From: Hymenobacter roseosalivarius DSM 11622
Lineage (GTDB): Bacteria > Bacteroidota > Bacteroidia > Cytophagales > Hymenobacteraceae
Direction: 5' to 3'
DNA: 64,000 nt
Assembly (NCBI RefSeq): GCF_900176135.1
Contig: NZ_FWWW01000071.1
Coordinates: 1-64,000, forward strand
The position numbers and the translations under genes were made by a program. This document shows, piece after piece, positions 1-8,373 of the stretch; position 1 is the first letter of the stretch; each line of letters starts with the position of its first letter. The notes below the pieces were generated by a model. The model was given only the letters and a program-made list of their open reading frames with translations. It searched no databases and had not been told where the DNA came from.

Positions 1-3
1 AAC

Positions 4-47
4 TAACAAAAAAGCCCCCCAGACTTGTCTGGGGGGCTTTTTTGTTA
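4..47. terminator. Bidirectional terminator made of two inverted GCCCCCCAG words
   Basis: A perfect 21-bp inverted repeat with a two-base loop (TT at 25-26). Each arm carries GCCCCCCAG (14-22 and, inverted, 29-37) flanked by six A or six T, so a U-tract follows the stem on either strand. It lies 14 bases beyond the frr stop and should end the pyrH-frr transcript. A gene converging from the left of the window would share it. Confidence 0.9.
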
Positions 48-61
48 AGAAGTAAGCATGC

Positions 62-625
62 TCACACCGTCATAATCTCGGCTTCTTTCTTACTCATCAG
101 GTCGTCAATCTTGGTGATGTAGCTGTCAGTGGCTTTCTGCACTTTGGCTTCGGCGTCCTTTACCGCGTCTTCGGCAGCGCCTTCCTTTAGCAGCTTGCGC
201 AACGATTCGTTCACGTCTTTGCGAATACCACGAATACGCACCTTGCCGCCTTCCGACTCGTTTTTTACCTGCTTTACCAAGTCGCGGCGGCGCTCTTCCG
301 TCATGGGCGGAATATTCAGGCGTACGCCTTCCGCGTCGGACTGTGGGTTGAGGCCCAGGTCACTGTTCTTAATAGCCTTTACTATCTCACTGACGATATT
401 TTTCTCCCAGGCTTTGATATAAAGCGAGCGGGCGTCGGGCGCGGAAATATTGGCTACCTGGCTAATAGGAGTAGGCGTACCATAATAATCCACGCGCAAA
501 CCCTCCAGCATGGCCGGCGAAGCTTTGCCTGCCCGAATGCGGCTCAACTCCAGGCTGGTGTGTTGCAGGGCCTTCCCCATCGATTCCTCCGCCTCGCTCA
601 GATAAAACTGAATTTCTTCGTCCAT
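62..625 (-). CDS. frr: Ribosome recycling factor
   Basis: RRF, 187 aa, the usual length. With EF-G it splits the post-termination ribosome so that subunits and mRNA can be reused in the cytoplasm. The conserved start of the long helical domain (SRIRAGKASPAMLEGLRVDYYG) and the C-terminal block (VRIRGIRKDVNESLRKLLKEG, then KIDDLMSKKEAEI) are both present. It is the second gene after pyrH, a common bacterial pairing, separated by about 100 bases that hold a seven-base-period repeat and a hairpin. The ATG at 623-625 has no clear Shine-Dalgarno sequence. Identification is secure. Confidence 0.97.
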   Translation of the reverse strand: MDEEIQFYLSEAEESMGKALQHTSLELSRIRAGKASPAMLEGLRVDYYGTPTPISQVANISAPDARSLYIKAWEKNIVSEIVKAIKNSDLGLNPQSDAEGVRLNIPPMTEERRRDLVKQVKNESEGGKVRIRGIRKDVNESLRKLLKEGAAEDAVKDAEAKVQKATDSYITKIDDLMSKKEAEIMTV

Positions 626-633
626 TGTGGAAA

Positions 634-697
634 TGTTGAATGTTAAAAGTTGAATCCTGAATAGTGCCTATCGATTAATTCGGTAGGCGCTATTCAG
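634..697. repeat. Seven-base-period repeat plus hairpin between pyrH and frr
   Basis: Four consecutive heptamers TGTTGAA, TGTTAAA, AGTTGAA, TCCTGAA occupy 634-661. The last runs into an inverted repeat whose arms are 657-670 (CTGAATAGTGCCTA) and 684-697, with one G-T wobble. It lies in the spacer of an otherwise simple two-gene operon. It resembles other hairpin-forming heptad spacers in this window. There is no U-tract, so it is more likely a processing or stability structure, or a mobile spacer, than a terminator. Confidence 0.6.
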
Positions 698-724
698 TAC
701 GCATAATGTCAGATGTGAAAAGTA

Positions 725-1501
725 TTAAGCTGGTGAATTCAGATTAGGTTGCAGGCTGCTATGCTTGGCCTCCGAAATTTGCCCCCTAGCGCCTTCCATG
801 GACACCCGCGTACCGATATTCTCGCCGTCAATCAGACGCTGCAAGTTGCCGGTTTTGTTCATGTCGAATACAACGATGGGCAGGTTGTTTTCCTTGCAGA
901 GCGTGAAAGCAGTCATATCCATCACGTTCAGATTCTTCTCTATCACCTCATCAAAGGAGATTTCAGGATAACGAACGGCGGAAGGGTCTTTCTCCGGGTC
1001 AGCTGAGTAAATGCCATCTACGCGAGTGCCTTTCAGCACCACATCAGCCTCAATCTCAATAGCTCGAAGGGAAGCCGCCGAGTCAGTGGTAAAGTATGGC
1101 GAGCCGATGCCAGCTCCAAAAATAACCACGCGGCCTTTTTCCAGATGCCGCAGCGCCCGCCGCCGGATATAAGGCTCGCACACTTGCTGAATAGTAAGGC
1201 CGGACAGTAGGCGAGTATTCACCTCGAGTTTCTCGAGGGCACTCTGCAAGGCCATTGAGTTAATAACCGTGGCTAGCATTCCCATATAATCACCCTGCAC
1301 CCGATCGAGGCCAAAAGTTTCGGCCTGCACGCCCCGAAAGATATTGCCGCCGCCAATTACTACAGCTAGCTGCGTACCCGTAGCCGCTACCGCCTTTATT
1401 TCTTCGGCATACTGCATCAATCGAGCGGCGTCGATACCGTATTGCTGTTGGCCCATCAGCGCCTCGCCGCTTAGCTTGAGCAGGATTCGTTTGTACTTCA
1501 A
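725..1501 (-). CDS. pyrH: UMP kinase
   Basis: Uridylate kinase of the amino-acid-kinase fold. It phosphorylates UMP to UDP in pyrimidine nucleotide synthesis. The N-terminal block [15 protein letters not shown], the glycine-rich [11 protein letters not shown] and the [16 protein letters not shown] segment are characteristic. At 258 aa it is about 20 residues longer than typical, owing to a tail after the conserved core (from about residue 235). The start is a TTG (1499-1501 read on the minus strand). No in-frame ATG lies near, and the conserved N-terminus begins exactly there. It precedes frr in the same direction. Confidence 0.96.
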   Translation of the reverse strand: MKYKRILLKLSGEALMGQQQYGIDAARLMQYAEEIKAVAATGTQLAVVIGGGNIFRGVQAETFGLDRVQGDYMGMLATVINSMALQSALEKLEVNTRLLSGLTIQQVCEPYIRRRALRHLEKGRVVIFGAGIGSPYFTTDSAASLRAIEIEADVVLKGTRVDGIYSADPEKDPSAVRYPEISFDEVIEKNLNVMDMTAFTLCKENNLPIVVFDMNKTGNLQRLIDGENIGTRVSMEGARGQISEAKHSSLQPNLNSPA

Positions 1502-1530
1502 AATGGTGGGAGTTGGTGGATAAGATGCTT

Positions 1531-1556
1531 ACAAAAAAGGGTAGCCTATACTACCC
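1531..1556 (-). terminator. Rho-independent terminator after the biotin-carrier gene
   Basis: Read on the minus strand, GGGTAG and CTACCC (1551-1556 and 1539-1544) form a six-base-pair stem with a six-base loop, followed by six T. It lies just beyond the stop of the biotinyl-domain gene and ahead of pyrH. The stem is short, so termination may be partial. Confidence 0.6.
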
Positions 1557-1569
1557 ATTCCAAACGCAT

Positions 1570-2073
1570 TTAGGTGAACTGTACGAGCACCTGACCCTTC
1601 TGCACGTTATCGCGCAGATTTATTTTGATGGCTCCGATCGTAACGTCGCTCGGTGCTTTTAGAATGTTCTCCATTTTCATTGCTTCCAATACCAGAAGCG
1701 GGTCACCCTTCTGTACCGTTTGGCCGGGCTCTACCCGGATATCCACGATCAGACCGGGCATTGGGGCTTTCAACTCGTTCACCTTGCTGGCCGTAGCATT
1801 GCTCATCCCCAACTTATCGAGCAGTAAATCGAAGCGGTCTTTGGCCTGCACCTCCACGAGGCGATTATTCAGCTTTAGTTGAAGTGTTTTGGCCGCATAA
1901 TCAATCGTGATTAGCTCAGCAGAGTAGGAGCGCCCCTCATACAGTATGTGGTAGCGGCCGGAGCCTAGTGCTACGATGTCCCAATTAAAGGGCTCATTAT
2001 CTACGCTGATGGAGCTGTTGGCTTGGTACTCAATGTCCCATATTTGATTGGGTCCGGTGCGCACTTGCAGCAT
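1570..2073 (-). CDS. Biotin/lipoyl-domain carrier protein (biotin carboxyl carrier type)
   Basis: A 167-aa protein whose last 70 residues form a biotinyl domain. EAMKMEN carries the presumed biotinylated lysine (Lys133), preceded by KAPMPGLIVDIRVEPGQTVQKGDPLL. Such proteins carry CO2 for acyl-CoA carboxylases. The first 100 residues resemble the linker of propionyl- or methylcrotonyl-CoA carboxylase alpha subunits, so a partner carboxylase elsewhere in the genome is expected. An upstream in-frame extension to 2172 is open, but it overlaps the divergent peptidase gene. The ATG at 2073 fits the family better. The exact carboxylase is unknown. Confidence 0.85.
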   Translation of the reverse strand: MLQVRTGPNQIWDIEYQANSSISVDNEPFNWDIVALGSGRYHILYEGRSYSAELITIDYAAKTLQLKLNNRLVEVQAKDRFDLLLDKLGMSNATASKVNELKAPMPGLIVDIRVEPGQTVQKGDPLLVLEAMKMENILKAPSDVTIGAIKINLRDNVQKGQVLVQFT

Positions 2074-2170
2074 AGGGTAAGGGCAGTAAAAGACGGAAAG
2101 GGGCTTAAAGATAGGCCAAATCTGAAATAATTTCGGAACTTTAGCCATCCTTTCCTTATTGCCACCCAGC

Positions 2171-4771
2171 ATGAAATACTCGGTCCTCGGCGCTCTTAGC
2201 CTGGTCCTTACGTGTCACTTCGGGGCTCCGGCTCAAGCGGTGAAATCCAACAAGCCGGCGGCAACCAAAGCGGCCGTAACCAAAAAAGCCCCCTCTACAG
2301 CTGCATCGCCAAGCACTCAAACGGCACCAGTTACCTCAATAGTCGTCCCTTCTTGGTTGCCCCCCACCAATCCTGCACAGCCATCGGCTACCATCCTCAC
2401 CGACGTACTTGATACGAAGCTCGACGTACGGTTTGATTGGTCCAAGCAACAGCTGCTGGGTACCGCTTTGCTTACGCTACGTCCGCATTTCTATACGCAG
2501 AACCAAGTTATACTCAACGCCAAAGGCTTCGACATCAAAAACGTACGTTTGGTTACGGGTAATAAAGACAAGACGCTTACTTATGGCTACGATAAGCGTA
2601 GGCTGACGATTAACTTGGACCGCCAATACACGCGTTCTGAGACGTATCAAGTCCGTATCAACTATATAGCGAAGCCCAATGAACTGCCTTCCAATGGTAG
2701 TGCGGCTATTACCTCTAATAAGGGTCTGTACTTTATAAACCCGCTGGGCACCGAGAAAGACAAGCCGAAGCAAATCTGGACGCAGGGAGAGACTGAGGCT
2801 AACTCCTGCTGGTTTCCGACCATTGATAAGCCAAATCAGCGGATGACCCAGGAGATTGCCATGACGGTGGAGGCGCAATACAAAACGTTATCTAACGGTC
2901 TGCTGGTTTCTTCTAAAAAGAACTCTGATGGCACTCGCACGGATGTGTGGAAACAGTCATTACCTGCTGCGCCCTACCTAACCATGCTGGCCGTGGGTAA
3001 TTTTGCTGTGGTGAGCGACACTTGGCGGGGCAAAGCAGTAGAATATTACGTTGACCCACAGTATCAAAGCACGGCCAAGGCAATATTCGGGAACACACCC
3101 GAAATGATGGAGTTCTACTCCCAGAAGCTCGGCGTAGACTTTCCGTGGGAGAAATACTCCCAAATCGCCGTACATGATTTCGTGTCGGGGGCAATGGAAA
3201 ACACGACCGCCGTTACGTTTGAGCAGTCCATCGTACAGCGGTCAGTGCGCGATATCCTGGACATGAACTACGACGCTGAGTCAACCATCACCCACGAGCT
3301 ATTTCATCATTGGTTCGGTGATTACGTCACGAGCGAGTCGTGGTCCAATTTGCCTCTCAACGAGTCATTTGCCGATTACTCGGAATTTCTGTGGGCTGAG
3401 CACAAGTACGGTGCTGATGCCGCTGCTTTAGTACAGCAAAAAAGCCTGAGCCAATATTTGGATGAGGCCCGGAGTAAGCGTGAGCCACTTATACGCTATC
3501 AGTATGCTAGCCAGGAGGATATGTTCGACCGACACTCCTATAATAAGGGAGGACGGGTACTGCACATGCTGCGTAAGCAGGTGGGTGATGAAGCCTTTTT
3601 TGCTTCTTTGAACCGCTATCTGACTCAACACAAATACACAGCCGTTGAGTTGTCTGAGTTGCGTACTGCATTCGAGGATGTGACCGGCGAGGATCTGATG
3701 TGGTTCTTTGACCAGTGGTTTCTGCAACGGGGCCACCCTGAGCTACGCGTTACGCATAGCTATGCTGGGGGGCAAATCGCACTGCGCGTTCAGCAATTGC
3801 AGGATTCTACCTTCTCACCTATTTATCGTTTGCCTATCACCGTCACAACTTGGGTAAATAACCAGGCTACTGACCATCGTATCGTTGTCACGAAGGCTAA
3901 CCAAACGTTTCAACTACCGGCCAGTCAGCGTCCTGCCTTGGTGAAGTTTGATTCTGGGGGGCAATTATTAGCGGATATTGAGGAAGAGCTAACGCAAGAC
4001 GAACTGCTCTATCAGTATTATCACGCTCGTAGCTACTTGCAGAAATACGAAGCCATTGAAAAGCTGCGCCCCAAACTAGCCGACCTGGCTGTAAGCGGTA
4101 TGATGCGCAACGCTTTGAACGACAGCTTTTGGGCCGTGCGCCAAGCGGCGGCAGAAGCGCTCCGGCGGTACAAAGGGTCGGAAGGCAATGCCGTACGATC
4201 TGAGCTTCAACGCGTGGCAGCTAGGGACAAGAAAAGCCAAGTCCGAGCCGCCGCTCTAACAAGCCTGTCTTCCTTTCAAAATGAAGATTTTGGCTCTGTA
4301 TACTCTGTCGCCCTTACGGACAGTTCCAATCTTGTAGTTGGTGCCGCTCTTAATGCGCTGGCCAAGGCGCCCACTATTGAGTCGAGAACTCAAATAAATA
4401 AGCTTCGGGAAAATGCCGGCCCCAGCTTATTAGGTGCGTTATCCAATTACTATGCTCTCAATGGTGGTGTCGAGCAGTACCAATGGTATCTGGGCCGTAT
4501 GGGCGAAGTAAGCGACGAAGATCTGTATGAATCCTACTTACAGAGCTTTGCCATCTTTATGCTGCGAATGCCTCCAGTTGAGCGTGATAAAGGAATTCAG
4601 CGTCTGGAGAGCTATGCCCGCTCTCACTCGCGCGATATTGTCCGGCTCGGCGCATACAAGGCCTTAAGTACGATGGCTTCTAGTATGCCTGCCTTAAAAA
4701 CGACGCTTCAGGATATTCGCATGAAAGAAAAAGACCCTAACCTGAAGACGATGTATACCTTGCTTCAGTAA
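2171..4771 (+). CDS. Secreted M1 family zinc aminopeptidase with HEAT-like C-terminus
   Basis: An 866-aa metallopeptidase that removes N-terminal residues from peptides, exported by a Sec signal peptide (MKYSVLGALSLVLTCHFGAPAQA). The exopeptidase motif GAMEN is at residues 340-344 and the zinc site HELFHH at 375-380, followed 18 residues later by the third ligand in NESFADY. A low-complexity Ala/Thr/Ser/Pro linker follows the signal peptide. The last 250 residues are helical and HEAT-like (AVRQAAAEALRRY, VRAAALTSL). A TTG at 2159 could start four codons earlier, but the ATG at 2171 begins a clean signal peptide. The gene diverges from the biotin-carrier gene. Two GCCCCCCAG words (inverted, 3765 and 3954) lie within it. 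Confidence 0.93.
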   Translation: MKYSVLGALSLVLTCHFGAPAQAVKSNKPAATKAAVTKKAPSTAASPSTQTAPVTSIVVPSWLPPTNPAQPSATILTDVLDTKLDVRFDWSKQQLLGTALLTLRPHFYTQNQVILNAKGFDIKNVRLVTGNKDKTLTYGYDKRRLTINLDRQYTRSETYQVRINYIAKPNELPSNGSAAITSNKGLYFINPLGTEKDKPKQIWTQGETEANSCWFPTIDKPNQRMTQEIAMTVEAQYKTLSNGLLVSSKKNSDGTRTDVWKQSLPAAPYLTMLAVGNFAVVSDTWRGKAVEYYVDPQYQSTAKAIFGNTPEMMEFYSQKLGVDFPWEKYSQIAVHDFVSGAMENTTAVTFEQSIVQRSVRDILDMNYDAESTITHELFHHWFGDYVTSESWSNLPLNESFADYSEFLWAEHKYGADAAALVQQKSLSQYLDEARSKREPLIRYQYASQEDMFDRHSYNKGGRVLHMLRKQVGDEAFFASLNRYLTQHKYTAVELSELRTAFEDVTGEDLMWFFDQWFLQRGHPELRVTHSYAGGQIALRVQQLQDSTFSPIYRLPITVTTWVNNQATDHRIVVTKANQTFQLPASQRPALVKFDSGGQLLADIEEELTQDELLYQYYHARSYLQKYEAIEKLRPKLADLAVSGMMRNALNDSFWAVRQAAAEALRRYKGSEGNAVRSELQRVAARDKKSQVRAAALTSLSSFQNEDFGSVYSVALTDSSNLVVGAALNALAKAPTIESRTQINKLRENAGPSLLGALSNYYALNGGVEQYQWYLGRMGEVSDEDLYESYLQSFAIFMLRMPPVERDKGIQRLESYARSHSRDIVRLGAYKALSTMASSMPALKTTLQDIRMKEKDPNLKTMYTLLQ

Positions 4772-4910
4772 AGTCAGGCCCTGTCTTTATAGCTCTCAGG
4801 CAATTGATTAGCTTCAAAATCAGCCGACTGAACTCAACGTGTGGGTGGCTATTTTTTAAAAATTATCACACACAGCCAGAAAAAATATTGAAAGCTTTTC
4901 GCCTGTGAGC

Positions 4911-4940
4911 TTGACTTACATCAGAAAGCCGTTAATTTTG
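4911..4940 (+). promoter_or_regulatory. Promoter of the tRNA-tuf transcript
   Basis: TTG (4911-4913), 19 bases, then TAATTTTG (4933-4940). This matches the Bacteroidota consensus TTTG-N17-23-TAnnTTTG. It is followed by CAACTCC, close to the start-region sequence of three other promoters here. It should drive tRNA-Tyr, tRNA-Gly, tRNA-Thr and tuf. Confidence 0.75.
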
Positions 4941-5023
4941 CAACTCCTTTTGCCGCCCTACCACTTTAAGGTAGTTGTTTTAAAGGGAAAGTATTCTCTA
5001 TAAATGGTAGAGAAAACATATTA

Positions 5024-5106
5024 GGGGAGGTTCCAGAGCGGCCAAATGGGACAGACTGTAACTCTGTTAGCGTAAGCTTTCGAAGGTTCGAATCCTTCTC
5101 TCCCCA
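5024..5106 (+). tRNA. tRNA-Tyr (GTA)
   Basis: An 83-base class II tRNA with a long variable arm. The acceptor arm is GGGGAGG/TCTCCCC, the anticodon GTA lies at 5058-5060, the T-loop is TTCGAAT and the discriminator is A. The gene does not encode the 3' CCA. It is the first of three tRNA genes before tuf, and the transcript must be processed to release them. Confidence 0.96.
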
Positions 5107-5120
5107 CTGAGTAAGTATAA

Positions 5121-5199
5121 AAGTTTGAGAATTGAGGCATTGAAAATGGTGGCTGTAGTGGCATCTTTTTTATGTTTCAACCCTCAAGTTTTTAAGCTT
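5121..5199. repeat. Imperfect inverted heptad repeat between tRNA genes
   Basis: The left arm (5121-5146) contains AAGTTTG AGAATTG and the right arm (5175-5199) contains the complementary TTTCAAC CCTCAAG TTTTTAA. The arms pair imperfectly and both show a seven-base rhythm. It fills the spacer between tRNA-Tyr and tRNA-Gly and may fold into a hairpin in the precursor RNA. It belongs with the other heptad spacers of the window. Confidence 0.45.
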
Positions 5200-5205
5200 G
5201 ATATC

Positions 5206-5278
5206 GCGGGAGTAGCTCAGTTGGTAGAGCGACAGCCTTCCAAGCTGTAGGTCGCGAGTTCGAACCTCGTCTCCCGCT
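5206..5278 (+). tRNA. tRNA-Gly (TCC)
   Basis: A 73-base tRNA. The acceptor pair is GCGGGAG/CTCCCGC, the D-loop AGCTCAGTTGGTAGAGC, the anticodon TCC lies at 5239-5241, the T-loop is TTCGAAC and the discriminator T. The 3' CCA is not encoded. Confidence 0.97.
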
Positions 5279-5340
5279 CTTTGTTATTTAGCAGTCACTG
5301 TTTTGTTAAGCTGTTAAGGGATAAGTAAGAACCGAATTAA

Positions 5341-5412
<72 letters not shown>

Positions 5413-5584
5413 CAATACATCAATATGAATACCGGCGGAGCAGCGCGACTGCACCGTTTGGATCTGTCAGCAAGATAGAGCGATATGCAGAAGCTTTTAA
5501 CATAGCGCTGCGTTTCGCTTTCTTGTAGGTTAGTTCAGTCGCGTTTCACTCTCATCCTCATTACATTTCTCTAATCTCTTTACA

Positions 5585-6775
5585 ATGGCCAAAGAAAATT
5601 TTGATCGTTCCAAGCCGCACGTGAACATCGGTACGATCGGGCACGTCGACCACGGCAAAACCACCCTGACCGCTGCTATCACTATGGTACTGGCGGGCAA
5701 AGGTTTGGCTGCTAAGCGTGACTTCTCCTCGATCGACAACGCTCCTGAGGAAAAAGAGCGCGGTATTACTATCAACACGTCGCACGTAGAGTACGCTACC
5801 GAAAACCGTCACTACGCTCACGTTGACTGCCCAGGTCACGCTGACTATGTGAAGAACATGGTAACGGGCGCTGCTCAGATGGACGGTGCTATCCTCGTGG
5901 TAGCTGCTACTGACGGCCCAATGCCCCAGACCCGTGAGCACATTCTGCTGGCTCGCCAGGTAGGTGTACCTCAACTGGTAGTATTCATGAACAAAGTCGA
6001 CATGGTCGACGACCCCGAGTTGCTCGAACTCGTTGAGATGGAAATCCGTGAGCTGCTCTCTTTCTATGACTTCGACGGCGACAATATTCCAATCATCCAG
6101 GGCTCGGCTTTGGGTGGCCTGAATGGTGATGCCAATTGGGTTCCCAAGATTGAGGAATTAATGGCTGCTGTTGACAGCTTCATTCCGATTCCTGCTCGTC
6201 TGACCGACCTGCCCTTCCTGATGCCTGTAGAGGACGTGTTCTCTATCACGGGTCGTGGCACGGTAGCAACTGGTCGTATTGAGCGTGGTATCATCAACTC
6301 GGGTGAGCAGGTTGATATCCTCGGTATGGGTGCAGCTCCTGGCTTGAAGTCGACCGTAACAGGTGTGGAAATGTTCCGCAAAATCCTTGACCGCGGCGAA
6401 GCTGGTGATAACGTTGGTTTGCTCCTGCGAGGTATTGAAAAAGAAGCCATCCGTCGCGGCATGGTTATTTGCAAGCCAGGCTCGGTAACTCCTCACCAGA
6501 AGTTCAAAGCTGAAGTTTACGTTCTGTCGAAAGAAGAAGGTGGCCGTCACACGCCATTCTTCAACAACTATCGCCCCCAGTTTTATCTGCGTACCACTGA
6601 CGTTACTGGTATTATCACCCTACCCGAAGGTGTAGAAATGGTAATGCCTGGTGACAACATCACTATCCAAGTGGAGTTGATCAGCAAAGTAGCTATGGAG
6701 AAAGGTCTCCGCTTCGCTATCCGCGAAGGTGGCCGTACCGTAGGTGCTGGTCAGGTGACTGAAATCCTCGACTAA
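5585..6775 (+). CDS. tuf: Elongation factor Tu
   Basis: EF-Tu, 396 aa, the full usual length. It brings aminoacyl-tRNA to the ribosomal A site as a GTP complex. GHVDHGKT (residues 19-26), DCPGH and NKVD form the GTPase site, and the effector region has [12 protein letters not shown]. Domain 2 and 3 signatures ([30 protein letters not shown] at the C-terminus) are intact. It follows three tRNA genes and is closed by a strong terminator. The ATG is preceded by pyrimidine-rich sequence without a Shine-Dalgarno motif. Confidence 0.99.
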   Translation: MAKENFDRSKPHVNIGTIGHVDHGKTTLTAAITMVLAGKGLAAKRDFSSIDNAPEEKERGITINTSHVEYATENRHYAHVDCPGHADYVKNMVTGAAQMDGAILVVAATDGPMPQTREHILLARQVGVPQLVVFMNKVDMVDDPELLELVEMEIRELLSFYDFDGDNIPIIQGSALGGLNGDANWVPKIEELMAAVDSFIPIPARLTDLPFLMPVEDVFSITGRGTVATGRIERGIINSGEQVDILGMGAAPGLKSTVTGVEMFRKILDRGEAGDNVGLLLRGIEKEAIRRGMVICKPGSVTPHQKFKAEVYVLSKEEGGRHTPFFNNYRPQFYLRTTDVTGIITLPEGVEMVMPGDNITIQVELISKVAMEKGLRFAIREGGRTVGAGQVTEILD

Positions 6776-6793
6776 TTATTAACAGTCAAGACG

Positions 6794-6828
6794 ATCCGCC
6801 CCCGAAAAATCGGGGGCGGATTTGTTTT
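6794..6828 (+). terminator. Rho-independent terminator after tuf
   Basis: A perfect 12-bp stem (6794-6805 with 6810-6821, ATCCGCCCCCGA) with a four-A loop, followed by TTTGTTTT. It lies 18 bases after the tuf stop. Confidence 0.92.
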
Positions 6829-6851
6829 GAACCTAGTTTACCTTACATTTG
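6822..6851 (+). promoter_or_regulatory. Promoter of tRNA-Trp, secE, nusG and rpl genes
   Basis: TTG (6822-6824), 19 bases, then TACATTTG (6844-6851), followed by CACTCCC. The 11-base stretch TTTGCACTCCC is identical at the promoter ahead of rplC. The upstream box lies in the tail of the tuf terminator. Confidence 0.75.
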
Positions 6852-6892
6852 CACTCCCAATTGAGGCTTTTGTTTCGTAGGGTACATTTTTT

Positions 6893-6963
6893 ACGGGCGT
6901 AGTTCAAGGGTAGAATAGAGGTCTCCAAAACCTTTGATGGGAGTTCGAATCTCTCCGCCCGTG
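6893..6963 (+). tRNA. tRNA-Trp (CCA anticodon)
   Basis: A 71-base tRNA. The acceptor arms are ACGGGCG/CGCCCGT, the anticodon CCA lies at 6925-6927 in the loop CTCCAAA, the T-loop is TTCGAAT and the discriminator G, as usual for tRNA-Trp. The 3' CCA is not encoded. It is cotranscribed with secE, 51 bases downstream, as in many bacteria. Confidence 0.96.
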
Positions 6964-7014
6964 CAAAAAGATCGTTTATCTGGTCTAATCTTAAAGCCTA
7001 ATCCGGCTCCAGAC

Positions 7015-7209
7015 ATGAGTAAGCTGACAAATTATATCCGCGAGACGACTGAGGAGATGCGCTACAAGGTAACGTGGCCTTCTTTCGAGGAACTGCAGAA
7101 AAGTGCTGGTCTGGTACTACTTGGTTCACTTATTTTTGCGGCCATTGTTGGTGCTATGGACTTGGTTTTCAATACGAGCCTTCAAGCTTTTTACAATTCA
7201 TTCCGTTAA
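7015..7209 (+). CDS. secE: Preprotein translocase subunit SecE
   Basis: A 64-aa short-form SecE. The cytoplasmic amphipathic helix (YIRETTEEMRYKVTWPSFEEL) is followed by one membrane segment (VLLGSLIFAAIVGAMDLVF). It clamps the SecY channel in the inner membrane. The open frame extends upstream to 6934, but that part overlaps tRNA-Trp. The ATG at 7015 gives the family N-terminus MSKLTNYIRE. It is followed at once by nusG, the classical pairing. Confidence 0.95.
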   Translation: MSKLTNYIRETTEEMRYKVTWPSFEELQKSAGLVLLGSLIFAAIVGAMDLVFNTSLQAFYNSFR

Positions 7210-7220
7210 TCGGCTGATCA

Positions 7221-7781
7221 ATGGGAGAGTTGAAGTGGTATGTAGTTCGTTCCGTAAGCGGGCAGGAGAAAAAGGCTAAGCAGTATCTGGAAACGGAACT
7301 TGGCCGACACAATCTGACGGAGATGGTGCCACAGGTACTAATTCCGATAGAGAAGGTGTTCGAGATGCGCAATGGTAAAAAGCGCGTCCGAGAGCGGAAC
7401 CTGTATCCGGGCTACATCATCATTCACGCCGATCTGGCCCACGGCGAGGTTGACCATATCATTACTAGTACGCCCGGTGTTATCGGCTGGGTAGGTAGTA
7501 AGGACAATAAGACGGCCACCAGCAAGCCTGCTCCGCTACATATATCGGAAGTGAACCGCATTTTAGGAATTGTAGATGAGCAGGAGGAGCAAACAGCTTC
7601 GCTGGAAACTCCTTTCATCACCGGTGAATTGGTGAAAGTAATCGATGGAGCCTTCAGCGGCTTCTCCGGTACAGTTTCCGAAGTATTCGAAGAGCGTAAA
7701 AAGCTCAATGTTATCGTCAAGATTTTCGGCCGTAGTACTCCCATGGAGCTAAGCTACACGCAGGTCGAGAAGGAATCATAG
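7221..7781 (+). CDS. nusG: Transcription termination/antitermination factor NusG
   Basis: A 186-aa NusG with an N-terminal NGN domain (WYVVRSVSGQEKKAKQYLETEL, RERNLYPGYIIIHADL, TPGVIGWVG) and a C-terminal KOW domain (GELVKVIDGAFSGFSGTVSEVF). It binds RNA polymerase near the upstream fork and links it to Rho or the ribosome. It lies between secE and rplK as in most bacteria. The spacer to rplK is 127 bases. Confidence 0.97.
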   Translation: MGELKWYVVRSVSGQEKKAKQYLETELGRHNLTEMVPQVLIPIEKVFEMRNGKKRVRERNLYPGYIIIHADLAHGEVDHIITSTPGVIGWVGSKDNKTATSKPAPLHISEVNRILGIVDEQEEQTASLETPFITGELVKVIDGAFSGFSGTVSEVFEERKKLNVIVKIFGRSTPMELSYTQVEKES

Positions 7782-7908
7782 TCATAGATTTTATCGTCGC
7801 TGGCTAGTCGCTTCGAGCTGGTGATGCTTCCACATAGTATTTCGAAGCAAATTTTAAACTGAGGGCCCACGGTGTTACGACCTGCAAGCCTGAAGCCTTT
7901 CAACCCCA

Positions 7909-8352
7909 ATGGCCAAAGAAATTAGAGGTTATCTGCGACTGCAGATAAAGGGAGGCGCTGCGAATCCTTCGCCGCCGGTTGGACCTGCACTTGGTAGCAA
8001 AGGCCTTAACATCATGGAGTTCTGCAAGCAGTTCAATGCGCGCACTCAAGATAAGGCCGGCCAAGTATGTCCCGTTTTGATCACCATGTACACCGATAAG
8101 TCTTTCGACTTTGTGGTGAAAACACCCCCCGCGCCGGTTTTGCTGCTTGAAGCAGCAAAGATCCAGAGCGGGTCGAAGGAGCCCAACCGGAATAAGGTAG
8201 GCTCGGTTACCTGGGATCAGGTGCGCCAAATTGCTGAGACCAAAATGGCTGACCTCAATGCTTTCAAGATTGAGTCGGCTATGAAGCTTGTTGCTGGCAC
8301 CGCCCGCAGCATGGGTATCACCGTTAAGGGCGATTCTCCCTTCGCAAACTAA
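7909..8352 (+). CDS. rplK: 50S ribosomal protein L11
   Basis: L11, 147 aa, normal length. It forms the GTPase-associated stalk base on 23S rRNA. The N-terminal proline-rich helix region [24 protein letters not shown] and the C-terminal rRNA-binding segment [12 protein letters not shown] are present. It starts the L11-L1-L10-L7/L12 run. The 127-base leader contains a weak inverted repeat (GCTTCGA at 7810-7816 with TCGAAGC at 7842-7848) of unknown role. Confidence 0.97.
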   Translation: MAKEIRGYLRLQIKGGAANPSPPVGPALGSKGLNIMEFCKQFNARTQDKAGQVCPVLITMYTDKSFDFVVKTPPAPVLLLEAAKIQSGSKEPNRNKVGSVTWDQVRQIAETKMADLNAFKIESAMKLVAGTARSMGITVKGDSPFAN

Positions 8353-8373
8353 CTTTTAAACCTAGAAAATCTC

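Noticed and set aside
5585..6775. Possible rifampicin-, streptomycin- or kirromycin-type resistance changes in rpoB, rpsL or tuf
   Set aside because: Key residues checked in RpoB and S12 are of the sensitive type, and nothing unusual was seen in EF-Tu.
7810..7848. Inverted repeat ahead of rplK as an L1 binding site
   Set aside because: Only seven base pairs with a 25-base loop, and no resemblance to the 23S L1 site was recognised.
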